A stretch of 64,000 nucleotides of DNA. It comes from Leeuwenhoekiella aequorea (lineage in GTDB: Bacteria > Bacteroidota > Bacteroidia > Flavobacteriales > Flavobacteriaceae). This document shows positions 8,311-16,268 of this stretch, in pieces. A program made the translations under genes and the position numbers. Numbering within the stretch: position 1 is the first letter of the stretch; the number at the start of each line of letters is the position of its first letter. The notes under the pieces were generated by a model that was not told the origin of the DNA, ran no database searches, and was given only the letters and a program-made list of their open reading frames with translations. Location of the stretch: positions 124,001 through 188,000 of the forward strand of contig NZ_QOVM01000002.1 of NCBI RefSeq assembly GCF_004104375.1. The letters run 5' to 3'.

Positions 8311-10140
8311 ATGAGAGTTCAATTTAATCTCTTTATATTAAGTGTTTTCCTTGTTTTAGGATCTTGTAAAAAAGAATCTTCAGAAACAGTAACTCAAGAA
8401 GAAATTAATAAGCAAAGTAGTGCCTTAAATGCCTGGTTTGAAAAACAGTTTCAAGAAGATTTAGCATTATCTCCACAGGGTCAAACCAATTTAGGATACA
8501 AGACCAACTACGGAAAATGGGATGATATCTCTTCAGAAATGATGCTTACTAATCTCAACAATGCCAAGGAGCGCCTTTCATATCTTGAAAATGAAGTTAA
8601 TGTAAATGCATTAGATTCTGTTACAGCTGTGAGTTATAAGCTGTATGTATTAAATATGAAAAACGATATTGAAGATTATGAATATCGTTTTTATAATTAT
8701 CCTGTAAATCAGATGTACGGTTTACACTCGAGCGTTCCCGCATTTCTTATCAATAAACATAGAATAGATAGTATTGCAGATGCAGAGGCCTATATTTCTC
8801 GGATTAAAGGGGTTAAGCCATTGTTTACTGAGTTGCGCAATCAGTTAGGAATACGGGAGTCAAATCAAATAATTGCTCCAAAATTTGTATTAGATCGTGT
8901 ACTTGATGATAGTAGAAATATTTTAAAGGGTAGACCATTTGAAAAGTCTCAGGAACAAATGCCAATTTTAGCCGATTTTGAGTCTAAAATTGACAAGTTG
9001 AAGCTTGATAGTGCAAGTAAAGATAGATTAATGCTTGAAGCGACAAATGCACTTATCGATAGCTTACAACCCGCGTATAATGAGCTAATCGACTTCGTAG
9101 AGAATCAGAAAATAAGAGCAACCACAGATGATGGCGTATGGAAATTTCCTAGAGGTGATGTTTTTTATGGTATTGCTTTAAAGAGAACAACTACAACCTC
9201 TATGACTGCGGAAGAAATTCACGAGTTGGGACTGAGTGAAGTAGCACGTATTCAAGGTGAAATGAAAGAAATTATGAAGCAGGTAAAATTTGAAGGAAGT
9301 TTACAGGATTTCTTTGAATTTATGCGCAATGATAGCAAGTTTTACTACGAAGACTCAAATGAAGGAAGAGCAGCGTATATGAATAAAGCAAAGTCAATTA
9401 TTGATGATATGCGTGGTCGCCTTGATCAATTGTTTATTACAAAACCAAAAGCAGCAATAGAAGTTAAGCAGGTAGAATCATTTAGAGAAAAAAGTGCTGG
9501 TAAAGCTTTTTATAATTCTCCGGCACCCGATGGTTCAAGACCGGGAGTTTACTATGCAAATTTATATGATATCAAGGCTATGCCAAAGTATCAAATGCAA
9601 GCTCTTGCTTATCACGAGGGAATTCCCGGTCATCATATGCAGTTAGCCATCGCTCAGGAGCTAGATAGCTTACCAAAATTTAGAAAATTTGGTGGCTATA
9701 CAGCCTATATAGAAGGCTGGGGTTTGTATTGTGAATATTTACCTAAGGAAATGAATATGTATAAAGACGCGTATTCAGATTTTGGAAGGCTTGCCATGGA
9801 ATTATGGAGAGCATGCAGACTGGTAGTCGATACGGGTATACACCATAAAAAATGGACGCGTGAAGAAGGTGTAGCTTATTATAAAGAAAATACTCCTAAT
9901 GCAGAAAGTGACTGTATCAAAATGGTAGAACGCCATATCGTAATGCCAGGACAGGCCACGGCTTATAAAGTAGGGATGAATAAAATTCTCAATTTGCGTT
10001 CAAAAGCTCAATCAGAATTAAACGATAAGTTTGATATTAGAGCATTTCACGAAGTACTATTAGGACAGGGAGCATTACCTCTTTCGCTTTTAGAAGAACG
10101 AGTAAATACCTATATAACTACGGAAAAACAAAAACAATAG
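8311..10140 (+). CDS. DUF885-family lipoprotein, putative metallopeptidase
   Basis: This lipoprotein has a lipobox (VLGSC, Cys near residue 19), so it is anchored in the envelope. The bulk of the protein matches the DUF885 family, which has a gluzincin-like metallopeptidase fold. The key motif HEGIPGHH lies at about residues 435-442, followed by YIEGWGLYCEYL, which supplies the downstream metal-ligand/catalytic Glu region. The length of 609 is usual. It starts four bases after the CocE-type hydrolase, so the two are probably co-transcribed and may degrade peptides in the periplasm. Substrate and activity are inferred from family only. Confidence 0.85.
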   Translation: MRVQFNLFILSVFLVLGSCKKESSETVTQEEINKQSSALNAWFEKQFQEDLALSPQGQTNLGYKTNYGKWDDISSEMMLTNLNNAKERLSYLENEVNVNALDSVTAVSYKLYVLNMKNDIEDYEYRFYNYPVNQMYGLHSSVPAFLINKHRIDSIADAEAYISRIKGVKPLFTELRNQLGIRESNQIIAPKFVLDRVLDDSRNILKGRPFEKSQEQMPILADFESKIDKLKLDSASKDRLMLEATNALIDSLQPAYNELIDFVENQKIRATTDDGVWKFPRGDVFYGIALKRTTTTSMTAEEIHELGLSEVARIQGEMKEIMKQVKFEGSLQDFFEFMRNDSKFYYEDSNEGRAAYMNKAKSIIDDMRGRLDQLFITKPKAAIEVKQVESFREKSAGKAFYNSPAPDGSRPGVYYANLYDIKAMPKYQMQALAYHEGIPGHHMQLAIAQELDSLPKFRKFGGYTAYIEGWGLYCEYLPKEMNMYKDAYSDFGRLAMELWRACRLVVDTGIHHKKWTREEGVAYYKENTPNAESDCIKMVERHIVMPGQATAYKVGMNKILNLRSKAQSELNDKFDIRAFHEVLLGQGALPLSLLEERVNTYITTEKQKQ

Positions 10141-10143
10141 GAT

Positions 10144-10365
10144 TTGATCTATCTTAGAATTGTATTTATAATTTTGGTTCTTTTAGAACTCCGCTATAAA
10201 AAATTTAAGACACCCAAAGAATTAATTCTTTGGGTGTTTCTCGTTGGTATCTTTAGTTGGTTAGGCTATATTTTATTTCTTGTTTTTAGAAAAAGACTTT
10301 TGATGAGAAGAGATCGGTTTAATCTTGAATTCAAAAAAAGGAATCAAAATACTTTAGATAATTAA
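10144..10365 (+). CDS. small membrane protein, PLDc_N-like
   Basis: This 73-residue protein has two hydrophobic segments (YLRIVFIILVLL and ILWVFLVGIFSWLGYILFLVF) separated by a basic loop, and a charged C-terminus. The W-x(n)-G-Y-x-L-F pattern resembles the PLDc_N group of small membrane proteins; the function is unknown. The only plausible start is TTG at 10144, three bases after the DUF885 stop. A perfect 28-base palindrome sits inside the coding sequence, so a terminator with a fortuitous ORF around it is the alternative. The protein-like composition favours a real gene. Confidence 0.6.
   Translation: MIYLRIVFIILVLLELRYKKFKTPKELILWVFLVGIFSWLGYILFLVFRKRLLMRRDRFNLEFKKRNQNTLDN
10210..10237 (+). 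terminator. perfect 14-bp-arm palindrome inside the small membrane protein gene, terminator-like
   Basis: The arms are ACACCCAAAGAATT (10210-10223) and its exact reverse complement (10224-10237), followed by TTTCTCG. The hairpin would start 70 bases after the DUF885 stop, a usual place for an intrinsic terminator, although the T run is short. It encodes TPKELILWV in the small membrane protein. It could be a coding coincidence or a real attenuating hairpin. Confidence 0.4.
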
Positions 10366-10478
10366 GGGAATAATTCTTCAGAAACGTCATTTCATTTCAG
10401 CATTATATTAGGTAAAAACTGCGAACTGTAAATAATATAAAAAGCCGTTAACGAGCTGATAAATAGTTATTTAAAACA

Positions 10479-10527
10479 GAAAAACACCTTGCTTTCGCAA
10501 AGTGCCTTTCACCCCTAAATTATTAAT
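10479..10527 (-). repeat. 49-bp hairpin repeat, copy 1
   Basis: Copy 1 of an element found twice in full in this gap; 47 of 49 bases match copy 2. Read on the minus strand (the amylase strand) it gives AGGGGTGAAAGG, then the hairpin CACUUUGC-GAAA-GCAAGGUG with a GNRA tetraloop, then UUUUUC. It therefore resembles an intrinsic terminator with a conserved upstream box. The loop change between copies keeps the GNRA class. Confidence 0.65.
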
Positions 10528-10629
10528 GACATAGTAAATTTACAATTTACTTGAGAATATCCTTAGAGAATTTATAAGTAAATCGATTAAGTTTTTACAA
10601 GTATATAATTTTCAGATTTATCCAAAAAA

Positions 10630-10678
10630 GAAAAACACCTTGCTTGCGCAAAGTGCCTTTCACCCCTAAATCATTAAT
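10630..10678 (-). repeat. 49-bp hairpin repeat, copy 2
   Basis: Copy 2 lies 151 bases from copy 1 in the same orientation. On the minus strand the hairpin is CACUUUGC-GCAA-GCAAGGUG followed by UUUUUC, so the loop changes from GAAA to GCAA and both are GNRA loops. The AGGGGTGAAAGG box and the following ATTAAT are kept. It may be a tandem terminator, a small RNA or a dispersed repeat family. Confidence 0.65.
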
Positions 10679-10778
10679 ACATTTTAAATTTAATTCCCCT
10701 ATTAATTAAATGAAAAACGGTATAAATCATTGATTAATACACTGTAAATCTATTTAAATGTATAGTTTCTCAAAAGGG

Positions 10779-10790
10779 GAAAAACACCTT
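10779..10790 (-). repeat. 12-bp fragment of the hairpin repeat, copy 3
   Basis: The first 12 bases of the element (GAAAAACACCTT on the plus strand) recur here, with the rest replaced by unrelated T-rich sequence. It is the copy nearest the amylase stop and may be a decayed remnant. A 12-base match in AT-rich DNA could also be chance. Confidence 0.35.
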
Positions 10791-10876
10791 TTTTAGAATA
10801 CCGAATCATCGGAATTTTCTACAAAAACTTTTTTTTCCTTTATTAATAGAACATTGATAAATTATGCAAGCAAATT

Positions 10877-13669
10877 TTAATTGACAATTAATTTAAGTGT
10901 TTGCTTGAATTCTCCACGTATTGTTTCTACTAGATATATTCCGGAGGTTAAATCATCAATTGGAACTTGTTTATTTTTTAAGTTTTTAAAATCTATCCTT
11001 TTTACAAGTGCACCATCCGTTGTGTAAATATGAAGATCATCTACATCTTGACTTAATTTAAAGTAGGAGCTTGCCGGATTGGGAAATAAAGCAATTTGGT
11101 TTGCAAAATTTTCGCTACTAGTACTTAAAGTTGTATTTGTATTTCCAAAAATTCTATATTCTCCAGCTTCTAAACGTATGGGAGTTGTTGTAGCCGTTAC
11201 CTCATATTCTTCATTATTCATAAGGTTGTACCACATACCAGTTTCTTGAAATTGAGGATTAATAACTTGTGAAGTCATACTTAAATTTGCAAGTACTGTG
11301 ACATAGTTGACATCACCTTCAATTGCATTTTTATTAGATAAATGTATTTTTTTTACAAGATCTGTATTTCCGGTTTCTACTGTAAAATCAGTTGTTTCAA
11401 AAATAGGAAGTTGCTTTTTTAAAGCAATCATAGCAGCCCATGTGTTTCGTAATTTTATACGAGCATCGGTACTCAAGTAATTCCAACCTGTGGGTTTGGG
11501 GCTTAACTTACAGCTATCATCACCAGGATTACTTCCATCCTCGCAAGTAAAGATGCTTATGTCATATCCTAATTCACCAAACTGCCAGATCATTTTAGGT
11601 CCCGGAATCGTGAAAAATACCGCTCCCGCAGCTTCCATACGTGCTAAGGCCGTATTTAAGTCTTTTGTACTATAAGAAGTCGTTGAATTTCCGAATGCTA
11701 TATTTTTATACATTAAGCGTTCTTCATCGTGACTTTCCATATAGGTAACAGCAGCAGGATTATTAAATCCCTTTACTTTGTACGATGCAGCATCAAAATT
11801 AGAATCGCTTGCATAACCCATAGTAGATTGATTGTACGCATTGGTTTGTTTATTCCATAGCATTATTCCTTTTCCTTCATTAAGGCGATAATCTGCCCAT
11901 TGTTTTTCTTCAGATAAGGTTCCCAGATGCTCAAAAATGATCATAAAATCTGAATCTAATTCCCATTGCATATCTGCATATTCTTTGAGAACATCTACAC
12001 GATCTTGTTGATATGCATTTGTACAGGATTCGTCTGCAGCGGTACAATTTTGAGTAAAGCCTTTAGTCAAGTCCCAGCGAAATCCATCCACTTTAAATTC
12101 CTCTATCCAGTATGATGCCGTACGCTTAACATAATTTTTTGTAGCGGTCTTAGAATGATTAAAATCATTAAAAACACTATAAGAATGAGTTGCGGTTTGA
12201 GTAAAGAACGGACTATCTGCACTGGGTTGACCGCCAGTACCACCATTACTTGTATTATACATTCTGTAGTACGGATTTTGCCCACTTGCATGGTTGTAGA
12301 CCACATCGATAATTACAGCGATTCCTTTTGCATGAGCTGCATCAATTAAAGCTTTGAATGCATTTCGGGTTCCATAATATTTATCTAATGCCATATGAAA
12401 TGATGGATTATATCCCCAACTCGAATTACCATCAAATTCCTGAACAGGCATAAGCTCTAAAACATTAATACCCAATTCTGATAAGTAATCCAAACGATCG
12501 ATGACACTTTGAAAATTTTGCTCGGTATCAAAATCACGAATCAACACCTCATAAATGACCAAATCCTCGCGTTTTGCAGGTTTAAAATCTGTGATCTGCC
12601 ATTGGTAATCCTCTTCATTTAGCTGAATATAGGATATCGCCTCTGAAGTTTTACCAGAGGGATAAGCAGGTATGTTTTCATACGTGGATGTCTTTATAAA
12701 TTTATCATTAAACTCATCAAGAATAAGTGTAGAGTAGGGGTCTGCAACGCGCAGGTTATACTCAACAACATATTGATACAATAAATGTTCTTTTGGAGTA
12801 TTAGTAAGATCAATCGTTATCCAATGACGATCTGCTGTATCATCATAGTTCATTAAATACTTTGAATCTAAGGTCCAGTTAGATTCATTAAAATTCCCTA
12901 TTATATGAATAAACTCTTTTCCTGGAGCATAAAATACTAGAGTAGCTTCGTTTGGTTTAGACTTATCATAATTAAAACCATCTTTCACTCCTTCAGGCAT
13001 AGGTAATATTTGAGGAACAGGTTTTACTAAAGTCGTAAAACTGCGCACCACAAGATTTGAAGTTCCTGATTGGGTAACCTCTAGACGGTAATTTGTATTT
13101 AGTGTAGGGTTTGCTGTATATGTATAATTTTTTGTCGAGTTCACTGTATTAATAAGATTTCCGTTTGCAAATAATTTAAAATCAGCCGTTACAGTAGAAG
13201 TTGCTACAATATTAAGATCAGAACCACTTGTCACACTAGAACTGGTGGTAGTGGGTGAAGTTAATGTAACATCAAAAGCACCTACTGATTTAATGAGATC
13301 GGTACTTTGCTGTGAACCATTTTGATTTTTCACCAATAAACCTATTCGGCTAATACCGGTATTTTTATAGAATTCAGTTGGTTTTAGAACGTAAGAATAC
13401 GTACCATCACCATTATTTGTAAAGCGTGCAGATTCTGGAGAATTCCCAAAATCTGTTCCTATTGCCTCCGGATTATTAATTTGAGTTCCTGAAGAATCAT
13501 AATGCCAAGTCCACAAGTAAACTCCAGAAGTCCAGGAAACGTTTGAGGCAGTTATTGTAATATTCTGATCTTCTGAAAAAGGCTCTGGACTCAGCGTGAT
13601 ATTTTGAGCAAAAAAGGAAACTGGTAAAGCAAGGAAAAAAAGTACGAGTAGTTTTGTTTTCATTCTCAA
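10877..13669 (-). CDS. secreted GH13 alpha-amylase with T9SS C-terminal sorting domain
   Basis: This endo-acting alpha-glucan hydrolase is sent to the cell surface or medium. It has a signal peptide (ending SFFAQ), two N-terminal beta-sandwich regions (about 22-130 and 130-215) and a CBM48-like domain (about 225-320). The GH13 (beta/alpha)8 domain follows, with DVVYNH, nucleophile Asp533 (GFRWD), acid/base Glu580 (IFEH) and Asp648 (ESHDEE). The last 75 residues form a type IX secretion sorting domain (FPNPASSYFKLS ... GIYLVE ... KLIVN). All catalytic residues are intact. It is the last gene of the susCDE-like set and probably plays the SusG role, but a terminator hairpin separates it from the gene before it. 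Confidence 0.93.
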   Translation of the reverse strand: MRMKTKLLVLFFLALPVSFFAQNITLSPEPFSEDQNITITASNVSWTSGVYLWTWHYDSSGTQINNPEAIGTDFGNSPESARFTNNGDGTYSYVLKPTEFYKNTGISRIGLLVKNQNGSQQSTDLIKSVGAFDVTLTSPTTTSSSVTSGSDLNIVATSTVTADFKLFANGNLINTVNSTKNYTYTANPTLNTNYRLEVTQSGTSNLVVRSFTTLVKPVPQILPMPEGVKDGFNYDKSKPNEATLVFYAPGKEFIHIIGNFNESNWTLDSKYLMNYDDTADRHWITIDLTNTPKEHLLYQYVVEYNLRVADPYSTLILDEFNDKFIKTSTYENIPAYPSGKTSEAISYIQLNEEDYQWQITDFKPAKREDLVIYEVLIRDFDTEQNFQSVIDRLDYLSELGINVLELMPVQEFDGNSSWGYNPSFHMALDKYYGTRNAFKALIDAAHAKGIAVIIDVVYNHASGQNPYYRMYNTSNGGTGGQPSADSPFFTQTATHSYSVFNDFNHSKTATKNYVKRTASYWIEEFKVDGFRWDLTKGFTQNCTAADESCTNAYQQDRVDVLKEYADMQWELDSDFMIIFEHLGTLSEEKQWADYRLNEGKGIMLWNKQTNAYNQSTMGYASDSNFDAASYKVKGFNNPAAVTYMESHDEERLMYKNIAFGNSTTSYSTKDLNTALARMEAAGAVFFTIPGPKMIWQFGELGYDISIFTCEDGSNPGDDSCKLSPKPTGWNYLSTDARIKLRNTWAAMIALKKQLPIFETTDFTVETGNTDLVKKIHLSNKNAIEGDVNYVTVLANLSMTSQVINPQFQETGMWYNLMNNEEYEVTATTTPIRLEAGEYRIFGNTNTTLSTSSENFANQIALFPNPASSYFKLSQDVDDLHIYTTDGALVKRIDFKNLKNKQVPIDDLTSGIYLVETIRGEFKQTLKLIVN

Positions 13670-13681
13670 AATTTTAAGATT

Positions 13682-13708
13682 AAAAAAGGCCGTGCAAGCA
13701 CGGCCTTT
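13682..13708 (-). terminator. intrinsic terminator between the SusE/F-like gene and the amylase gene
   Basis: On the minus strand AAAGGCCGTGC pairs with GCACGGCCTTT (arms 13698-13708 and 13685-13695, 11 bp, GC-rich core), running into six U and then AA. It stands 17 bases after the SusE/F-like stop and only about 15 bases before the amylase ATG. It should cut down read-through and set amylase expression below that of the binding proteins, or fix an mRNA 3' end. Confidence 0.8.
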
Positions 13709-13724
13709 ATGGTTTTAATTTTTT

Positions 13725-15173
13725 TTATTCTACAGGAATAAAAATATATCCGGCGGTTAGATCATTAAACCAAATATCATACGTTCCTGCTGTAACAGGA
13801 ATATTTGATGAAGAATTGAGAACTCCGTAACCGCTTATTGCAGTAGTCGCTCCCCAGTTGACATCCCATGAATCATTTGCTCTAAATTTAAATTCACCAT
13901 TAAATAATTTCACATTTTTTGCATACCAGATATGAGGATCAAAAGTAGATTGTGTAAGGTTTGAATCTGGATCACTCCAGCCATCATCTCCACCAGTACG
14001 TGAAGAACCTATATAGCCCATAGCCGGGTAAACCGTTGCAGCACTAGCATCATATGGAGCAATGCTATAAACACCCGTTTTTGTATTTACATCAAGTTTG
14101 TAATAACCGGTAGTAGGAACACTCAACACACCGGGCTCTTGACCTAAAGTTTCATTACTTACAAATGTATTATTTGTAACACCCCACTGTGGCTGCCATT
14201 GTCCTGGCGTCTCTAATAATTTAAATGCAAAATCACCGCCACCATTAAATTTAGCAGTATATGAATACACATTCTTGTTATTAGGATCTCTTATTATAGG
14301 TGCATTATTATTGTTGTTTACCCAGTTTGCAGCCGTCGCACTTCCTACTAAAAATAAATTAGTTACTGCTGTGCTATAGGTAGTCACAGAAAATGCAACT
14401 GGTAGAGCAAGTCGTTCGTTTACTCCTGTATCACTTGTTATAGTAGCTCTAATTCGAGTTTCAAGCTCAATAGAACTTTCTTCATCAGCGCCTAGTGACA
14501 ACGCGAGCGCATTAAGCTGTGAATTGGAAAGGGTGAAAGCATTCAAATCTGTTACTTGCCCAATGGTCTGAACCTCTTCAAAATTTGTTTCTGCAACTGC
14601 CAGTTCTATGCTATAAACAACTGAAACCGCAGTACCTTCAGTAGAAAAATCGGTCCACATCATTTCAAGTGCTGTTGCATCAGGAGTTTCCCCATCTAAA
14701 ACAATACTAAAATCAGCAGCCGGATTAGTAATTACCGGAGCGGCTACAGCATAAGGGGTTATTGTATAACTTAGAGCTTCCGTAGATTGACTTTCAGAAT
14801 TAATACGCACATAAACTGGAAATGCTTTATACGGCTCTGCTCCCGCGTCTAATAAAAGTGCATTTAAGTTACTTACCGATATGGTAAAATTAGTATCCTC
14901 ACTGGTACCTAGAGCGATCTCGTTAGTAAAACTCTCATCTGTCGCCATTACCACCTTATACGTAGATGCAGCGTCTAGCTCCTCATTCCAGCTAATTGTA
15001 AAGGCTGCATTCTCGGGGTAAGAAGCGTTTAAAACTAAGTTTGAAAAATTAGTGCTGTTTATCTCAAATGAACTTTGACCCTCTTCAAGAATAAGATCTT
15101 CAGTATTATCGCAGCCTATTAATGTAGCTAAAGCGAAAAGACTAAATAGTGACTTTTTTAATAGTGTGTTCAT
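13725..15173 (-). CDS. SusE/SusF-family starch-binding outer-membrane lipoprotein
   Basis: This surface lipoprotein binds starch or maltodextrin next to the SusCD transporter. The lipobox is LATLIGC (Cys near residue 21). Two Ig/FN3-like SusE domains follow at about 33-140 and 145-270; each has a motif like ISWNEE or MMWTDF and ends before ITPY or VTTY. Two C-terminal starch-binding modules follow at about 272-370 (FLVGSATAANW, then GQWQPQWG) and 380-482 (DPHIWYAKNVKL). The exposed Trp residues are typical carbohydrate contacts. It starts five bases after the neighbouring SusE-like gene and ends before a strong terminator. Confidence 0.88.
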   Translation of the reverse strand: MNTLLKKSLFSLFALATLIGCDNTEDLILEEGQSSFEINSTNFSNLVLNASYPENAAFTISWNEELDAASTYKVVMATDESFTNEIALGTSEDTNFTISVSNLNALLLDAGAEPYKAFPVYVRINSESQSTEALSYTITPYAVAAPVITNPAADFSIVLDGETPDATALEMMWTDFSTEGTAVSVVYSIELAVAETNFEEVQTIGQVTDLNAFTLSNSQLNALALSLGADEESSIELETRIRATITSDTGVNERLALPVAFSVTTYSTAVTNLFLVGSATAANWVNNNNNAPIIRDPNNKNVYSYTAKFNGGGDFAFKLLETPGQWQPQWGVTNNTFVSNETLGQEPGVLSVPTTGYYKLDVNTKTGVYSIAPYDASAATVYPAMGYIGSSRTGGDDGWSDPDSNLTQSTFDPHIWYAKNVKLFNGEFKFRANDSWDVNWGATTAISGYGVLNSSSNIPVTAGTYDIWFNDLTAGYIFIPVE

Positions 15174-15178
15174 ATTCT

Positions 15179-16249
15179 TTATTTTGAAAAGTTAAGTGGA
15201 ATCATCGCGTAATCACCCGTGATATCATTAAACCATATTTCGTAATTATCTTTTACCGGTACTGGGATACTCACACCATCAACAACAGAAACTCCAGAAA
15301 ACTCTGAAGAACCTCCGTATGTCGTACTTCCGTTTGCTAAAAATGTCACAGAACCTGCTTCTAATGGAGTAGAGCGTATGTACCAGATATGCGGATCAAA
15401 ATCTAAAGCCGTTAATGAAGCTGAACTTCCTTCATTGCCATCAAGAGAAACCGATGTAAAAGGAGCACCTACGTTAGATACCTCTGTAAGTGTAAAACTT
15501 CCTGTAGAAAAGTTTACAGTAAATTTTTGATACCCTTCTGAAGTGGAGCTAAAAACCGGAGGATCTGGATCATCATCTGTAGCTCTTAAAACCAATGTTC
15601 CGCCATCTTGACCATACTGTGGAGCCCACTGACCACGATTTGCTAAAATTTTGAAAGCATCTGCAAGAAATCTTCCTGTATAGGAGTACTCATTTTCGTT
15701 GAACGCATTTCTAAATAGAAGCGGGTTATTTTGATCATTGTTCCAGCCTGGAGCAGTTGCAGCACCTACTAAATAATAGTCGTCAAAAGGATATGAAAAG
15801 TATGGATTAATCATAATTTCAATAGGTTCAGAATAGCTTACGTTAGAAGCTTGAGTACCTATAGACGATTTAATACGGATGAATGCCTGCTGCCATTCAA
15901 AAGGAACAAATCCTAAATCATTTGCGGTATTGTTTAAAGCACTTACTGAGATTGTAGCTTCGGTATTTGTAGTGCTTACAGCTGTAATTGGAGTTGTAAA
16001 GGTATCTTCAGTAGCAAATTCTACAACATAATTTACCAACGTAGGCAAACCATAGCTTGCCTTATTCCAACTAATGGTTACTGCGGGATTACCGGGATTG
16101 GTTTGATCTAAAGCAACCCGGTTTATATCTAATTCTGCAAGTAAGGGTGCATCTTCAACCGCCACGGTCAATTTTTCATCGTCTTCACTGCAACCAGTCA
16201 TTATAACCAGCGCAATCAAGAGTGCACCATATTTAATTTTTGATATCAT
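15179..16249 (-). CDS. SusE-family starch-binding outer-membrane lipoprotein
   Basis: This second SusE/F-type surface lipoprotein is a shorter relative of the protein downstream. The lipobox is ALVIMTGC (Cys near residue 20). One SusE-type Ig domain (about 25-150, with VTISWNKASYG) is followed by two starch-binding modules (about 155-250 with GQWAPQYG, and 255-356 with DFDPHIWYIRSTPL). The kept aromatic residues suggest real glycan binding. It lies 19 bases after susD in the same operon. The pair probably arose by duplication, the downstream copy having gained an extra Ig domain. Confidence 0.86.
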   Translation of the reverse strand: MISKIKYGALLIALVIMTGCSEDDEKLTVAVEDAPLLAELDINRVALDQTNPGNPAVTISWNKASYGLPTLVNYVVEFATEDTFTTPITAVSTTNTEATISVSALNNTANDLGFVPFEWQQAFIRIKSSIGTQASNVSYSEPIEIMINPYFSYPFDDYYLVGAATAPGWNNDQNNPLLFRNAFNENEYSYTGRFLADAFKILANRGQWAPQYGQDGGTLVLRATDDDPDPPVFSSTSEGYQKFTVNFSTGSFTLTEVSNVGAPFTSVSLDGNEGSSASLTALDFDPHIWYIRSTPLEAGSVTFLANGSTTYGGSSEFSGVSVVDGVSIPVPVKDNYEIWFNDITGDYAMIPLNFSK

Positions 16250-16268
16250 AGTTTGTATGTTTTAGTTT

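Larger units (their letters stand above)
10366..10876. other. 510-bp intergenic tail between the small membrane protein and the amylase gene
   Basis: No protein-coding gene is supported here. The stretch is AT-rich and holds two near-identical 49-base elements and a third 12-base fragment (separate entries). It also holds a small imperfect hairpin near 10795-10821 (AGAA...CCGA ATCA TCGG...TTCT). Both flanking genes end into it, so it works as a shared 3' region. Confidence 0.6.

Noticed and set aside
10479-10678. Two direct repeats considered as a CRISPR array
   Set aside because: Only two full copies, 151 bases apart, with a terminator-like hairpin inside the repeat and no cas genes. This is not an array.
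11490-12349. Small open frames on both strands within the amylase gene
   Set aside because: They are overlapped by the strongly supported amylase frame and show no protein-family features.
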